A stretch of DNA of 64,000 bases, taken from NCBI GenBank assembly GCA_965226965.1, contig OZ245715.1, forward strand, positions 868,001 to 932,000, written 5' to 3'. Made by a program: the position numbers and the translations under genes. Shown here piece by piece: positions 14,711 to 23,020 of this stretch (positions within the stretch are counted from its first letter, which is position 1; every line of letters starts with the position of its first letter). The notes beneath the pieces were generated by a model. It had not been told where the DNA came from and searched no databases. It saw only the letters and a program-made list of their open reading frames with translations. This stretch comes from Endoryza foliicola. GTDB lineage: Bacteria > Bacteroidota > Bacteroidia > Chitinophagales > Chitinophagaceae.

Positions 14711-16864
14711 TTAATTTATATACCTCGCAAAAAACTCCCAAGTCCTCAACATCTGATCAATTCTCTGCCTATTCACTCCACTTCTCGTGATTTCATGCGT
14801 AGCACCCGGATGACGCACATACTCCACCGGTCTGCCTAATACTTTCAAACTTTTATACAACTGCTCACCTTGAATAACACCCGTTCTTAAATCATTCTCA
14901 CCATGGAAAATGATATAAGGAGTAGTGATGTTCTGAACATAGTTGATCGGCGATTCACGCTCTAAAATCGGCAATACATTCTTCTCCCATGGATAACCCC
15001 CGAAATAATTCGGTACCAAGCGCCAAGCATTGCCCTCTCCAAAGAAAGTTCTTAAATCGTATACACCTCGCTGTGAGCAGGCCGCTTTGAAACGTTTGTC
15101 GTGACCAATAATATAGGCCACCAAATAACCTGCATAAGAACCACCGGTAACGGCCAGTTTCGATGTATCTGCCCAACCTTCGGCTACCGCTTTGTCGAGA
15201 GAAGTGAGCACATCTCTCATCGGACCATTGCCCCAATCGTTCACATTGGCTCTGAGGAAGTTCACCCCATAGCCGCCCGATCCGCGTGGATTGCTGTACA
15301 CCACACCATAGCCTTTTGAACACCAGAACTGAAACTCATGCCACATTGAGTTTTCGCCGGGTCCCCACATAGCAGAAGGTCCACCGTGGATTTCCAATAA
15401 CAAAGGATATTTTTTGCCGGGCTCGTAATTGGTGGGTTTCATCACCCAGTATTCAACCGTTAACCCTTTCTCATTCACAAAACTGTGTTTTTCGGGTATA
15501 CTTAATTGTTTGTTTGCGATCCAGTCGCTGTTATGATGCGTGAGTGCTTTATCGGTTTTGAAATCGCCCGTACTCACATACAGTTCAAATGGATTGGTGA
15601 CCTGTGTTTTGGAATATACTGCCACACCGTTTTTAATAGCAATGGCATTGATACCGGAGTTCACATCGGTGAGGGTGGTGATTTTTCTTAATGGAATATC
15701 CAATCGGTTCAAGGTAATACCGCCATTTGAAGAAGCGGTGAAATAGAGGGTATTGTTATCAGGTCCCCAGATCACACTGTTTTTATTTCTGTCGAAAGGA
15801 ATGGTGAGAACAGATTCAGGATTGCCATCTACTGCAATGATGCCCAGCGCAGGAACAGAGGCGAAGCCGGTATTGCCGTATTGAAAGGCAATGAATTTAC
15901 CATCGGGAGAAACAACGGAACCGTTATAACTCATGTCTTTTTTGCCAAGGAATAAAGTAGCTGCTCCGGTGCTGAGGTCTACTTTCATGATCTGTGACTC
16001 CTGTGTTCTATCGGGACTCACTTCGGTATTGTAATCGGCATCTACTAAAATACTATTGGTGCCAGGAATGAATTGAGGATTGGAGAAACTGTAGAATCCT
16101 TTCGTAACAGGAACGGGATTGCCGCCTTTTTTCAAGTTAAGTAAGAACACATGACTGATGGAAGATTCACCGCTAGTGGTTGATTCCTCTTGAAAATTGA
16201 GTTTGTTGATCACTTTCGCCATGCGGTCGGTTTCGTTCAGCTCCAAATAAGCTCTCACTTCTTCCATTGATCCATTGGGATCGGGCTTGGCAGTATTGGG
16301 AACAAGGTTGCTGTTATTAGTGAATCCGGGTTTCTCGCTGTTCCAACTGGGCACTTCTTTGTTGGGATTCAGTTGCGGATCGCGGATGAATTCTTTGAGA
16401 TTGATGGAAGCAGTGAACAAGAGCGCGGTACCATCGGCATTCCAACGTGGATTGGAAGCACCGTATTTGAAATTGGTCAATTGCTTGGGTTCGCCGCCAC
16501 TCAAGGAAAGCAAGAACAATTGTGGGCGACCGTTTACGGCTCTTACAAAAACAATGTCTTTTCCATTCGGACTAAAACTACCTTGTGAAGCACCTTCTTT
16601 AGCGGTTGTAATGGGATAGGCTTCTCCGTTACCATCGGTAGAGGCGATCCAAAGTTGGGTTGTGTATTTGTAGTCCCATTTGGCATTGTCGTTCAGTTCA
16701 ATGGAAGTCAGCGCATACAAGGCCTTTGAGCCATCGGGACTCAATGCCACGCTATTGATCGATTTTACCTGAAGGAGGTCGGTTACTTTGATGCCTTCTT
16801 TTTGTTGAGCGAAGGCAGTAATGTAAAAGAAGGATACGAGTATCCAAGCAGCTGTTTTTCTCAT
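14711..16864 (-). CDS. S9 family (prolyl oligopeptidase-like) exported peptidase
   Basis: The 717-residue product starts with a signal peptide (MRKTAAWILVSFF...AFAQQ), continues with a WD/beta-propeller-like region (about 30-430) and ends in an alpha/beta-hydrolase catalytic domain. Catalytic residues are visible: Ser in GGSYAGYL, Asp in HGENDLRTG and His in HPGATHE. These enzymes cleave dipeptides or acyl-amino acids from peptides in the periplasm. A longer frame from 16900 would put 12 residues before the signal peptide, so the ATG at 16864 is preferred. Confidence 0.92.
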   Translation of the reverse strand: MRKTAAWILVSFFYITAFAQQKEGIKVTDLLQVKSINSVALSPDGSKALYALTSIELNDNAKWDYKYTTQLWIASTDGNGEAYPITTAKEGASQGSFSPNGKDIVFVRAVNGRPQLFLLSLSGGEPKQLTNFKYGASNPRWNADGTALLFTASINLKEFIRDPQLNPNKEVPSWNSEKPGFTNNSNLVPNTAKPDPNGSMEEVRAYLELNETDRMAKVINKLNFQEESTTSGESSISHVFLLNLKKGGNPVPVTKGFYSFSNPQFIPGTNSILVDADYNTEVSPDRTQESQIMKVDLSTGAATLFLGKKDMSYNGSVVSPDGKFIAFQYGNTGFASVPALGIIAVDGNPESVLTIPFDRNKNSVIWGPDNNTLYFTASSNGGITLNRLDIPLRKITTLTDVNSGINAIAIKNGVAVYSKTQVTNPFELYVSTGDFKTDKALTHHNSDWIANKQLSIPEKHSFVNEKGLTVEYWVMKPTNYEPGKKYPLLLEIHGGPSAMWGPGENSMWHEFQFWCSKGYGVVYSNPRGSGGYGVNFLRANVNDWGNGPMRDVLTSLDKAVAEGWADTSKLAVTGGSYAGYLVAYIIGHDKRFKAACSQRGVYDLRTFFGEGNAWRLVPNYFGGYPWEKNVLPILERESPINYVQNITTPYIIFHGENDLRTGVIQGEQLYKSLKVLGRPVEYVRHPGATHEITRSGVNRQRIDQMLRTWEFFARYIN

Positions 16865-16967
16865 AATCTCTCGTTTAAAAAATTGTTTGAAATCCGTCAT
16901 TTAAATGTACGTGATTCCCTTCACACCATTAAAATCACGAACTTTGGGCACTTAAATTACGACGATT

Positions 16968-17312
16968 ATGGGCAAATTACAGCAAGAGTTCAATGAATAC
17001 CGTTCTAAAATGAACGAAGTGATTTTAAGCAAGAACAATTTAGTGATGAAGCGCTTGTGGAATCTCGATACCAATACCTACGACGATGGTGCGCTTCCCA
17101 AAAAAACCAAAGAGATGTTGGGCTTAGTAGCCAGCATGGTATTGCGTTGCGACGACTGTATCAAATACCACGTAGAAAAATGCCATGAACTGGGCGTTAC
17201 CACCGAAGAGCTCTACGAAATTTTCGCCGTAGCCAATATTGTAGGCGGCACGATAGTGATTCCGCATACGAGGAGAGCGGCGGAGTATTGGGAGGAGCTA
17301 ATTAATAAGTAA
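16968..17312 (+). CDS. Carboxymuconolactone decarboxylase (AhpD-like) family protein
   Basis: The 114-residue all-helical product has the AhpD-type motif CDDCIKYHVEKC (about residues 58-69). The CxxC plus His arrangement suggests a thiol-based peroxidase or disulfide reductase rather than a true decarboxylase. It is divergent from the S9 peptidase gene. The final codons (LINK) and stop fall inside the AT-rich repeat module, so the repeat defines the 3' end. Confidence 0.88.
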   Translation: MGKLQQEFNEYRSKMNEVILSKNNLVMKRLWNLDTNTYDDGALPKKTKEMLGLVASMVLRCDDCIKYHVEKCHELGVTTEELYEIFAVANIVGGTIVIPHTRRAAEYWEELINK

Positions 17313-17580
17313 TAATTAATAATGAAACAGCCGGGATAATTAATAATTAAGAATTAATAATTAATAATGAAACAGCCGGCAGTCAGCCTGATTGAATATC
17401 GGAGGCTAATCTGTGGGAATCTGTAATAATTTGTGGTATCTGTAGTGAAAATTAAGAGGGAGGAAATACGGGGTGACTGCCAGCGCTGCGTAATCGCTGC
17501 GTTCGCTGCGCCGCTGCGGTGAAAATTAGGAGGGAGGAAGGTAGTTGGAGGAAGCCGCCGCCGCTCCAAACCTAAAGCCT
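17303..17580 (+). repeat. Mosaic intergenic repeat cluster
   Basis: In order: two AT-rich modules ending in GAAACAGCCG (17303-17378), CAGCCTGATTGAATATCGGAGG leading into a TAATCTGTG module (about 17386-17452), a GCTGCG module (about 17478-17522), then GAAAATTAGGAGGGAGGA. The GCTGCG-to-GGAGGA segment is repeated almost exactly at about 18931-18988. No gene lies in the 352-base gap. Confidence 0.85.
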
Positions 17581-17639
17581 AAAATCCAAGTTTTCCCATT
17601 CCCGATAATTTCCCTAGATTTATTTACCCATTCATTGGT

Positions 17640-17647
17640 TAACTTTG
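17640..17647 (+). promoter_or_regulatory. Bacteroidota -7 box (TAACTTTG) before the oxidoreductase beta gene
   Basis: TAACTTTG fits TAnnTTTG and lies 17 bases upstream of the ATG at 17665. It supports that ATG over the longer frame opening at 17545, which would translate repeat DNA. Confidence 0.6.
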
Positions 17648-17664
17648 CAACGAATCCTTTCTAT

Positions 17665-18693
17665 ATGAGTCAAACAATCGCTCCTGCCTTGACCGCCAAA
17701 GATTTTGCTACCGACCAGGAAGTACGCTGGTGCCCCGGATGTGGCGACTATTCTATCTTGGCGCAAGTGCAAAAGATCATGCCTTCCTTAGGTATTCCCA
17801 AAGAAAACATTGTAGTGATCTCCGGAATTGGCTGTAGCAGTCGTTTCCCTTACTACATGAACACCTACGGTATGCACTCGATCCACGGGAGAGCAACCGC
17901 TGTTGCTTCGGGTTTGAAAGCATCCCGCCCCGATTTGAGCGTATGGATCGTAACCGGCGACGGTGATGGATTGAGCATCGGAGGTAACCATACCATCCAT
18001 TTGCTCCGCAGAAATTTCGACGTCAACTTACTGTTGTTCAATAACCAGATCTACGGTTTGACCAAAGGTCAATATTCTCCTACATCGGAAGAGAGAAAGG
18101 TAACCAAGTCGACACCATTTGGTAGCATCGATCATCCTTTCAATCCGGCTGCATTGGCACTCGGTGCCGACGCCACTTTTGTAGCGAGAAGCATGGACCG
18201 CGATCCCAAGCACTTGCAAGACATGTTGCTGCGAAGCCAAAAACACAAAGGCGCTTCTTTCCTTGAGATCTATCAAAACTGTAACATCTTCAACGATGGT
18301 GCTTTTGAAACCTTCACGGAAAAATCTACCAAACCCGATAATACCTTGTTCCTCGAACACGGCAAACCATTGGTATTTGGTGCGCAACAAAACAAAGGAA
18401 TTAAGATCGACGGCTTCCGTCCGAAAGTGGTAGAACTAGGCACAGAAGCGAGTTTGGACGATCTGTGGATCCACGACGAAAAAGACTTTTACAAAGCACA
18501 AATATTGGTACGCATGTTCGATGACCCCAGAATTGAAGGTCACCTGCCTCGTCCATTCGGTGTGTTCTACGAAACCGAGCGTCCTTGCTACGAAGAAATG
18601 CTCAACCTCCAAATTGAAGAAGTAATTACAGCGAAGGGAAAGGGTAATTTGGATAAGTTGTTGAGGGGGAATGAGGTGTGGAGTATTGAGTAG
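17665..18693 (+). CDS. 2-oxoacid:ferredoxin oxidoreductase, beta subunit
   Basis: The beta subunit binds thiamine diphosphate and a [4Fe-4S] cluster and, with an alpha/gamma partner, interconverts 2-oxoacids with CoA and acyl-CoA plus CO2 using ferredoxin. The 342-residue product shows WCPGCGDYS (cluster Cys), GIGCSSRFPYY, the TPP motif GDGDGLSIGGN (about 98-108) and NNQIYGLTKGQYSPTS. No alpha-subunit gene is in the window; the upstream neighbour is AhpD-like. The substrate is probably 2-oxoglutarate or pyruvate. Its 3' end runs into a GA-rich repeat. Confidence 0.93.
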   Translation: MSQTIAPALTAKDFATDQEVRWCPGCGDYSILAQVQKIMPSLGIPKENIVVISGIGCSSRFPYYMNTYGMHSIHGRATAVASGLKASRPDLSVWIVTGDGDGLSIGGNHTIHLLRRNFDVNLLLFNNQIYGLTKGQYSPTSEERKVTKSTPFGSIDHPFNPAALALGADATFVARSMDRDPKHLQDMLLRSQKHKGASFLEIYQNCNIFNDGAFETFTEKSTKPDNTLFLEHGKPLVFGAQQNKGIKIDGFRPKVVELGTEASLDDLWIHDEKDFYKAQILVRMFDDPRIEGHLPRPFGVFYETERPCYEEMLNLQIEEVITAKGKGNLDKLLRGNEVWSIE

Positions 18694-19105
18694 GAGGGAG
18701 GATAGAGGAAGCGAGGAAGGAGGAAATACAGAGAAAGAGGAGGGGGAAGAACAGGGGGGATACAGGAACGAGGAAAGCAGCCAATTCGTGAATGTGAATA
18801 TTCGTGAATGTGGGAATGAAATACAGGGTGACTGCCAGCGCTGCGGTGAAGAAGAGAGGGAGGATAGAGGAGGGAAGAGGGAGGAAAGCAGCCAATTCGT
18901 TAATGTGGTAATGAAATACAGGGTGATTGCTAGCGCTGCGTAATCGCTGCGTTCGCTGCGCCGCTGCGGTGAAAATTAGGAGGGAGGATAGAGGACGGAG
19001 GAAATAAAAAGATATTGCCAGCACTGCGCTGCTTGAATAAAAGAAGAACCAACACTTTGCGACTCCTTCGCGCTCTTCGCGGTCTCTGCGGTGAAAAAAA
19101 GCTCA
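18694..19105 (+). repeat. Mosaic intergenic repeat cluster
   Basis: The gap holds GA-rich tracts (18690-18775, 18845-18895, 18978-19005), two copies of GAAATACAGGGTGA(C/T)TGC followed by partial and full GCTGCG modules (about 18818-18848 and 18906-18972), and a CTTTGCGACTCCTTCGCG module (about 19055-19100). The order GA tract, GGAAATACAG, GCCAGCGCTGCG recurs at other sites. Confidence 0.85.
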
Positions 19106-19143
19106 ACAGGCGCTTTTTTCATACAGAATCCCTAATTTACCAC

Positions 19144-19761
19144 ATGCTAATTTCCCTACATCCACAAAACCCGCAACAACGATTAATTGACAAGGATGTA
19201 GTGCCCTGCATACAAAAAGGTGGCGTCATAATATATCCCACCGACACTGTTTACGGATTGGGATGCGATATCTTTCAACACAAATCGGTGGAGCGAATAT
19301 GCGCCATCAAAAATGTTGATCCGCACAAAGCGCAACTATCATTCATCTGCTCCGACCTGAGTGATTTAAGCAAATACACAAAAAGCATTTCTACTCCCAT
19401 CTATCGATTATTAAAGCACTATCTGCCGGGTCCATACACTTTTATTTTGCCTGCGAGCAAGGAAGTCCCCAAAATATTGAAAAGCAAAAAAGACACCATT
19501 GGACTGCGGATTCCCGACAATACCATTGCGCGAACCATCATTCAAACCTTGGGGCATCCCATTCTAAGCGCCTCCTTACCCGGCGAATGGCCCGAAGAAA
19601 TCGCCGATCCCGATTGGATCCACGAGCACTTCGAAAACAGAGTAGATATGGTGATCGACGGCGGAATTGGGGGCATTGTTCCTTCTACTGTCATTGATTG
19701 CACAGGTGCGGAACCGGTGGTGGTGAGGCAGGGGAAGGGGGAGTTCGGGAGCGAGGATTAG
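19144..19761 (+). CDS. L-threonylcarbamoyladenylate synthase family protein (Sua5/YciO/YrdC)
   Basis: The 205-residue product has the YrdC fold: GGVIIYPTDTVYGLGCD near residues 26-42, the KSxR-like region (here KNVDPHKAQLSFIC), PGPYTFIL, IGLRIPD and SAS(L)PGE. Sua5/TsaC makes threonylcarbamoyl-AMP for t6A37 of tRNA; YciO paralogues are less certain. ATG 19144 is chosen because the longer frame from 19015 would translate a repeat module. The last codons (GKGEFGSED) are GA-rich and merge with the repeat that follows, so the original C-terminus may have been replaced. Confidence 0.82.
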   Translation: MLISLHPQNPQQRLIDKDVVPCIQKGGVIIYPTDTVYGLGCDIFQHKSVERICAIKNVDPHKAQLSFICSDLSDLSKYTKSISTPIYRLLKHYLPGPYTFILPASKEVPKILKSKKDTIGLRIPDNTIARTIIQTLGHPILSASLPGEWPEEIADPDWIHEHFENRVDMVIDGGIGGIVPSTVIDCTGAEPVVVRQGKGEFGSED

Positions 19762-20215
19762 AGGAGGGAGGAGGGAAGATGGAGGAAAGACAGAGAAGGA
19801 AGAGGGGGAAGAACAGGGGGGGATACAGGAACGAGGATGAGAGGAAACGAGGAAACGAGGAATGACAGAGAAAGAACAGGAGGAAGAACAGGGGGGATAC
19901 AGGAGCGAGGAGAAGAGGAAGCGAGGAAACGAGGAATAACAGGAGGGAGGATAGAGGAGGGAGGAAATACAGAGGAATCGCCAGCGCTGCGATCGCTGCG
20001 AGGTTCCTGAGCGACCAGTTGAGCGAAGCGAAACTGGGAGTCGAAGGACCGCCGCGGTGAAGAAAAGAGTGAGGAAAGACAGAGAAAGAACAGGAGGGAC
20101 AGAATTTGAAGCAACTATCCTGTCAATCCTTTAATCCTGAAAATCCTGATCGAGAAACCTTTGCGCTCTTCGCGGACTTTGTGTTAAAAACTAAAAAACT
20201 AAACAACTAAACAAC
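19735..20215 (+). repeat. Large mosaic repeat cluster with nested palindrome
   Basis: A GA-rich tract (about 19735-19975) is followed by a GCTGCG module (about 19980-20060) that is split by a palindromic insert at about 20003-20050 (TTCCTGAGC...CCAGTT/AACTGG...GTCGAAGGA), another GA-rich part, and a 51-base segment at 20101-20151 that is an exact reverse complement of 30680-30730. A CTCTTCGCGGACTTTG module (about 20157-20190) and an AACTAAACAACTAAA run end it. No gene is evident in the 547-base gap. Confidence 0.85.
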
Positions 20216-20275
20216 TCATCACTCTCCCCCGCGCCGCTCATCAATTTTAAGAATTACTAAACCAAACCCAAGCCA

Positions 20276-20304
20276 GACTGTTTATAGTTTTGTACAAAAC
20301 AGTC
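20276..20304 (+). promoter_or_regulatory. Promoter -7 box inside a double palindrome
   Basis: TAGTTTTG (20285-20292) fits the -7 consensus. It lies inside the outer inverted repeat GACTGTTT (20276-20283) / AAACAGTC (20297-20304) and overlaps the perfect 14-base palindrome 20287-20300 (GTTTTGTACAAAAC). The start ATG is at 20309. The arrangement suggests an operator for an unknown repressor, or a hairpin at the mRNA 5' end. Confidence 0.55.
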
Positions 20305-20308
20305 GCGT

Positions 20309-21187
20309 ATGAATCTACAAAATGTACCTGTAGTGTCTACCATTAGCGCTGCAGAATTCAAAGAGAAGTATTACGATGCACAGAAGCCGGTGGTGATTCG
20401 AGATCTTTCCAAAGATTGGCCGGCATTGAATAAATGGAACTGGGACTATTTCAAATCCATTGTAGGCGATAAGCAAGTAGGCATTTACAACAATGTAAAA
20501 AGTGATGCCTATACACCGATCAATAAAGCCGATGATTACACCAGTTTTGGTGAATACATTGATATGATTAAATCGGGTCCGGCCGCCTGGCGCATTTTCC
20601 TCTTCAATATTTTCAGTCATGCACCACAACTCACCAAAGATTTTACTTGGCCCGATCATTTAATGAAAGGCTTTGTGAAAAGAGTACCGATGTTGTTTGT
20701 AGGCGGACAGGGATCGATCACACACATGCATTTCGACATCGACCTATCGCATATACTTCATACACAATTTGTGGGTCGCAAGCGTGTGTTGTTGTTTCCT
20801 TATGAAGAGCAACACAAACTTTATCGTAAACCATTCGAGGTCTTGAGTTTAGCCGACTTTAGCAACTATTGGGATCCGGAGAGAAGCAAAATCAATTACG
20901 AAGAATTTCCTGCATTAAAAGATGCTAATGGGTATGAGATCATTCTGGAGCATGGAGACACTTTGTTCATGCCAGGAGGATACTGGCATCATATGGAATA
21001 CCTTGAGAGTGGTTTTGCTATGAGCTTGAGAGCGTTACAGCCCAAATTGACGGATAAATTGAAGGGAGTTTGGAACATTGTGGGCATGAGAAATATTGAT
21101 ACTGTATTCAAGAAAACAGCGCCACAATGGTGGTATGAATACAAGAAAGAAAAGTTGTTTCAAGCGGCAGATCGTAAGATTGTATAG
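20309..21187 (+). CDS. Cupin-like (JmjC/FIH-type) 2-oxoglutarate-dependent oxygenase
   Basis: The 292-residue product belongs to the cupin_8 family. Iron ligands are visible as H-x-D in HMHFDID (about residues 140-146) and a distal His in GGYWHHMEY (about 226-234). KPVVIRDLSKDWPA near the N-terminus is typical. Such enzymes hydroxylate proteins or small molecules using Fe(II) and 2-oxoglutarate; the substrate is unknown. It is monocistronic and starts five bases after a palindromic promoter region. Confidence 0.87.
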   Translation: MNLQNVPVVSTISAAEFKEKYYDAQKPVVIRDLSKDWPALNKWNWDYFKSIVGDKQVGIYNNVKSDAYTPINKADDYTSFGEYIDMIKSGPAAWRIFLFNIFSHAPQLTKDFTWPDHLMKGFVKRVPMLFVGGQGSITHMHFDIDLSHILHTQFVGRKRVLLFPYEEQHKLYRKPFEVLSLADFSNYWDPERSKINYEEFPALKDANGYEIILEHGDTLFMPGGYWHHMEYLESGFAMSLRALQPKLTDKLKGVWNIVGMRNIDTVFKKTAPQWWYEYKKEKLFQAADRKIV

Positions 21188-21612
21188 GCTGAGAAGAACT
21201 ATTGCGTTTGCGTTATAGTGTGGGTTTGAATGAGTTAAGAAGCGATGAAAAAATAGTTAATAAAATAATTGATTTTATTAAATACAGTACCTAATTTAGC
21301 CCCACTATAACGCACGAATATCTGACGTGCAAGAGTCTCCTAATCCATTTTCCACGCTCGAACCATCCAATTTCCGGTTGCATCTACATCCCTTTTCAAT
21401 TACTTGATTTTTAGCTTTATCGCTATTCTCCGTACCGGATAGTATGTATTATATACTGTTGAAAACGAACCCGTAAAAAGTTTTGTAACCAATACTAACT
21501 GCAGCCGAGCTGTGCTGCACTGCTAACATAGGTATAAACGTATTTACCTTCTTTCTTTTTGTGGTTTCAGAGGTAAGCACAGGCCGGCGATTTCTATCGC
21601 CGGCATTTTTTT
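21188..21612 (+). ncRNA. Possible small RNA ending at an orphan terminator
   Basis: The 443-base gap after the cupin gene has no open frame. Its 3' part shows a TGCAGC/GCTGCA hairpin (about 21501-21520), a TTACCT/AGGTAA pairing (about 21544-21576) and then a strong terminator at 21583-21612. The cupin stop codon is 395 bases upstream, so the terminator either ends a very long 3' untranslated region or, more likely, a separate small RNA of about 100-200 nt. Its start and family are not determined. Confidence 0.35.
21583..21612 (+). terminator. Strong rho-independent terminator
   Basis: GCCGGCGAT (21583-21591), short loop, ATCGCCGGC (21596-21604), then ATTTTTTT. The T-run is only on the plus strand, so it does not serve the convergent minus-strand gene. 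Confidence 0.85.
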
Positions 21613-21630
21613 GTGCTACACAACCATTGT

Positions 21631-21930
21631 TTATCTACCATTATGTTTTGCGCGGAAAATATGTCGGTTTGCTGCGCGACGTTCATGACGCAAGATGCGG
21701 CGTTCACGAGGTCCGATACGACCGTCATTGGCGCGAAAATGTCTGCGTTGACGTTGTATTGAGCGTTGCTCGTGCATCAACAATCGAGCTTCTCTTTTAT
21801 TGATCGATCCATTGCGAATGCCTTGTGCAATTCTTGCTTTTTGACTTCTTTTTCCGATTCCGTGTGCTTCTGCTGTACCAATACTTACGATGGTAATCAA
21901 TGCGAAAGCGATTAAGATTTTGAGTTTCAT
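21631..21930 (-). CDS. Small secreted, highly basic hypothetical protein
   Basis: The 99-residue product has a signal peptide (MKLKILIAFALITIVSIGTAEA) and a mature part rich in Arg, His and Gln with a loose internal repeat (RIAQGIRNGSINKREARLL and RANDGRIGPRERRILRHE). Similar short basic periplasmic proteins occur in Bacteroidota without assigned function. Heptad-like spacing suggests helices. It stands alone. Confidence 0.7.
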   Translation of the reverse strand: MKLKILIAFALITIVSIGTAEAHGIGKRSQKARIAQGIRNGSINKREARLLMHEQRSIQRQRRHFRANDGRIGPRERRILRHERRAANRHIFRAKHNGR

Positions 21931-21959
21931 GGCTATACTTTTTTGTTACAATGGTATAG

Positions 21960-22312
21960 ACTGTGGGGGAGAGGGAAGGTTTAATGGAGAGAGAGTATAG
22001 AGAAAGAAGAGGGGGAGGAACAGGGGGAATTAATTAATAATTAATAAGTAATAATTAATAATGGAACAGCCGTGATAATTAATAATTAATAATGAAACAG
22101 CCGGAACACAGGTTGATTGAATTACGGAAGCAAATCTGTGTGAATCTGTTTTAATTTGAGTTATCTGTGGTCAAAAACCGAGATCTCAACTTCATTGCAA
22201 GTCGCGAAAATGTTCGATCTTTTTACTCTACCGCAAAGAAACAAAGGGCGCAAAGATTCGCAACGAAATCCTCTGCGTTCCTCTGCGACTCCGCTCTCTC
22301 TGCGTCTTCAAA
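21960..22312 (+). repeat. Mosaic intergenic repeat cluster
   Basis: It holds a short GA-rich tract (21968-22022), two AT-rich modules with (G)AAACAGCCG (22028-22104), CAGGTTGATTGAATTACGG leading into a TAATCTGTG-type module (about 22108-22178), and a CGCAAAG/CTCTGCG module (about 22226-22312). The 400-base gap contains no credible gene. Confidence 0.8.
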
Positions 22313-22330
22313 TTTCTTCAAAAATCTTAA

Positions 22331-22960
22331 TTACAACATCATCTTCAACTGCACTTCCTTCAACTGAAACGTTTTCCGGTGATACACACACTGCCCGAAT
22401 GCTTCCAACGCTTTTCGATGATCGGCAGTACCATAGCCCTTGTTCTTATCCCATTTATACGCCGGAAATTCTTCGTGCAATTTTAACATGAACTCGTCAC
22501 GATACGTTTTCGCGAGTATGCTAGCAGCAGCAATGGCCGTGAAGCGCCCATCGCCTTTTACAAAACACTGATGCGGAATTTTTTTATAAGGAATGAAATA
22601 ATTTCCATCGATGAGCAACTGTTTTGGTTTGGGCTTTAACTGATCAATAGCGCCGTGCATGGCTTTCATTGCGGCTTTTAAAATATTGATCTTATCAATT
22701 TCTTCCGCATCAATAAATGCTACACCATAAGAAACAGCATTCGCTTCAATGTATTCACGAAGTTTGTTTCTATTTGCTTCTGTAACTTTTTTTGAATCGT
22801 TGAGTAAGGGATGATGAAAATCTTTGGGAAGAATAACTGCGGCAGCTACCACGGGTCCGGCCAAACAACCTCTTCCCGCTTCATCGCAGCCGGCTTCTAT
22901 CAGTTCTTCATTGTAAAAATTCAATAACACTGAGTAAAGATACGAGTAAGTTTTTTTCAA
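22331..22960 (-). CDS. rnhB: Ribonuclease HII
   Basis: RNase HII cuts RNA in RNA-DNA hybrids and starts removal of misincorporated ribonucleotides. The 209-residue product has the catalytic GCDEAGRG motif (Asp26-Glu27), LLIDGNYFIP with another acidic residue, and AAASILAKTYRDE. The ATG at 22960 adds ten residues relative to a GTG at 22930 that would give a more typical N-terminus; either is possible. It is divergent from the Crp/Fnr gene. Confidence 0.95.
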   Translation of the reverse strand: MKKTYSYLYSVLLNFYNEELIEAGCDEAGRGCLAGPVVAAAVILPKDFHHPLLNDSKKVTEANRNKLREYIEANAVSYGVAFIDAEEIDKINILKAAMKAMHGAIDQLKPKPKQLLIDGNYFIPYKKIPHQCFVKGDGRFTAIAAASILAKTYRDEFMLKLHEEFPAYKWDKNKGYGTADHRKALEAFGQCVYHRKTFQLKEVQLKMML

Positions 22961-23020
22961 CTGTTTTTCGGTTGTGCTTTGAATGGCGTAACTTGAGTGT
23001 CACTATTTAAGTCAATTGCT

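Noticed and set aside
17545..17664. N-terminal extension of the oxidoreductase beta subunit
   Set aside because: The extra 40 codons translate repeat DNA and cross a -7 promoter box; the protein family starts near the ATG at 17665.
18626..19024. 132-residue minus-strand open frame after the oxidoreductase gene
   Set aside because: It consists of repeat modules read as Ser/Leu/Pro-rich sequence and overlaps the end of a solid gene.
19758..20114. 118-residue minus-strand open frame
   Set aside because: It is low-complexity translation of the CT-rich strand of the repeat tract.
18694..20215. CRISPR array
   Set aside because: The repeated units are unequal in length and spacing, lack unique spacers between identical repeats, and no cas gene is near.
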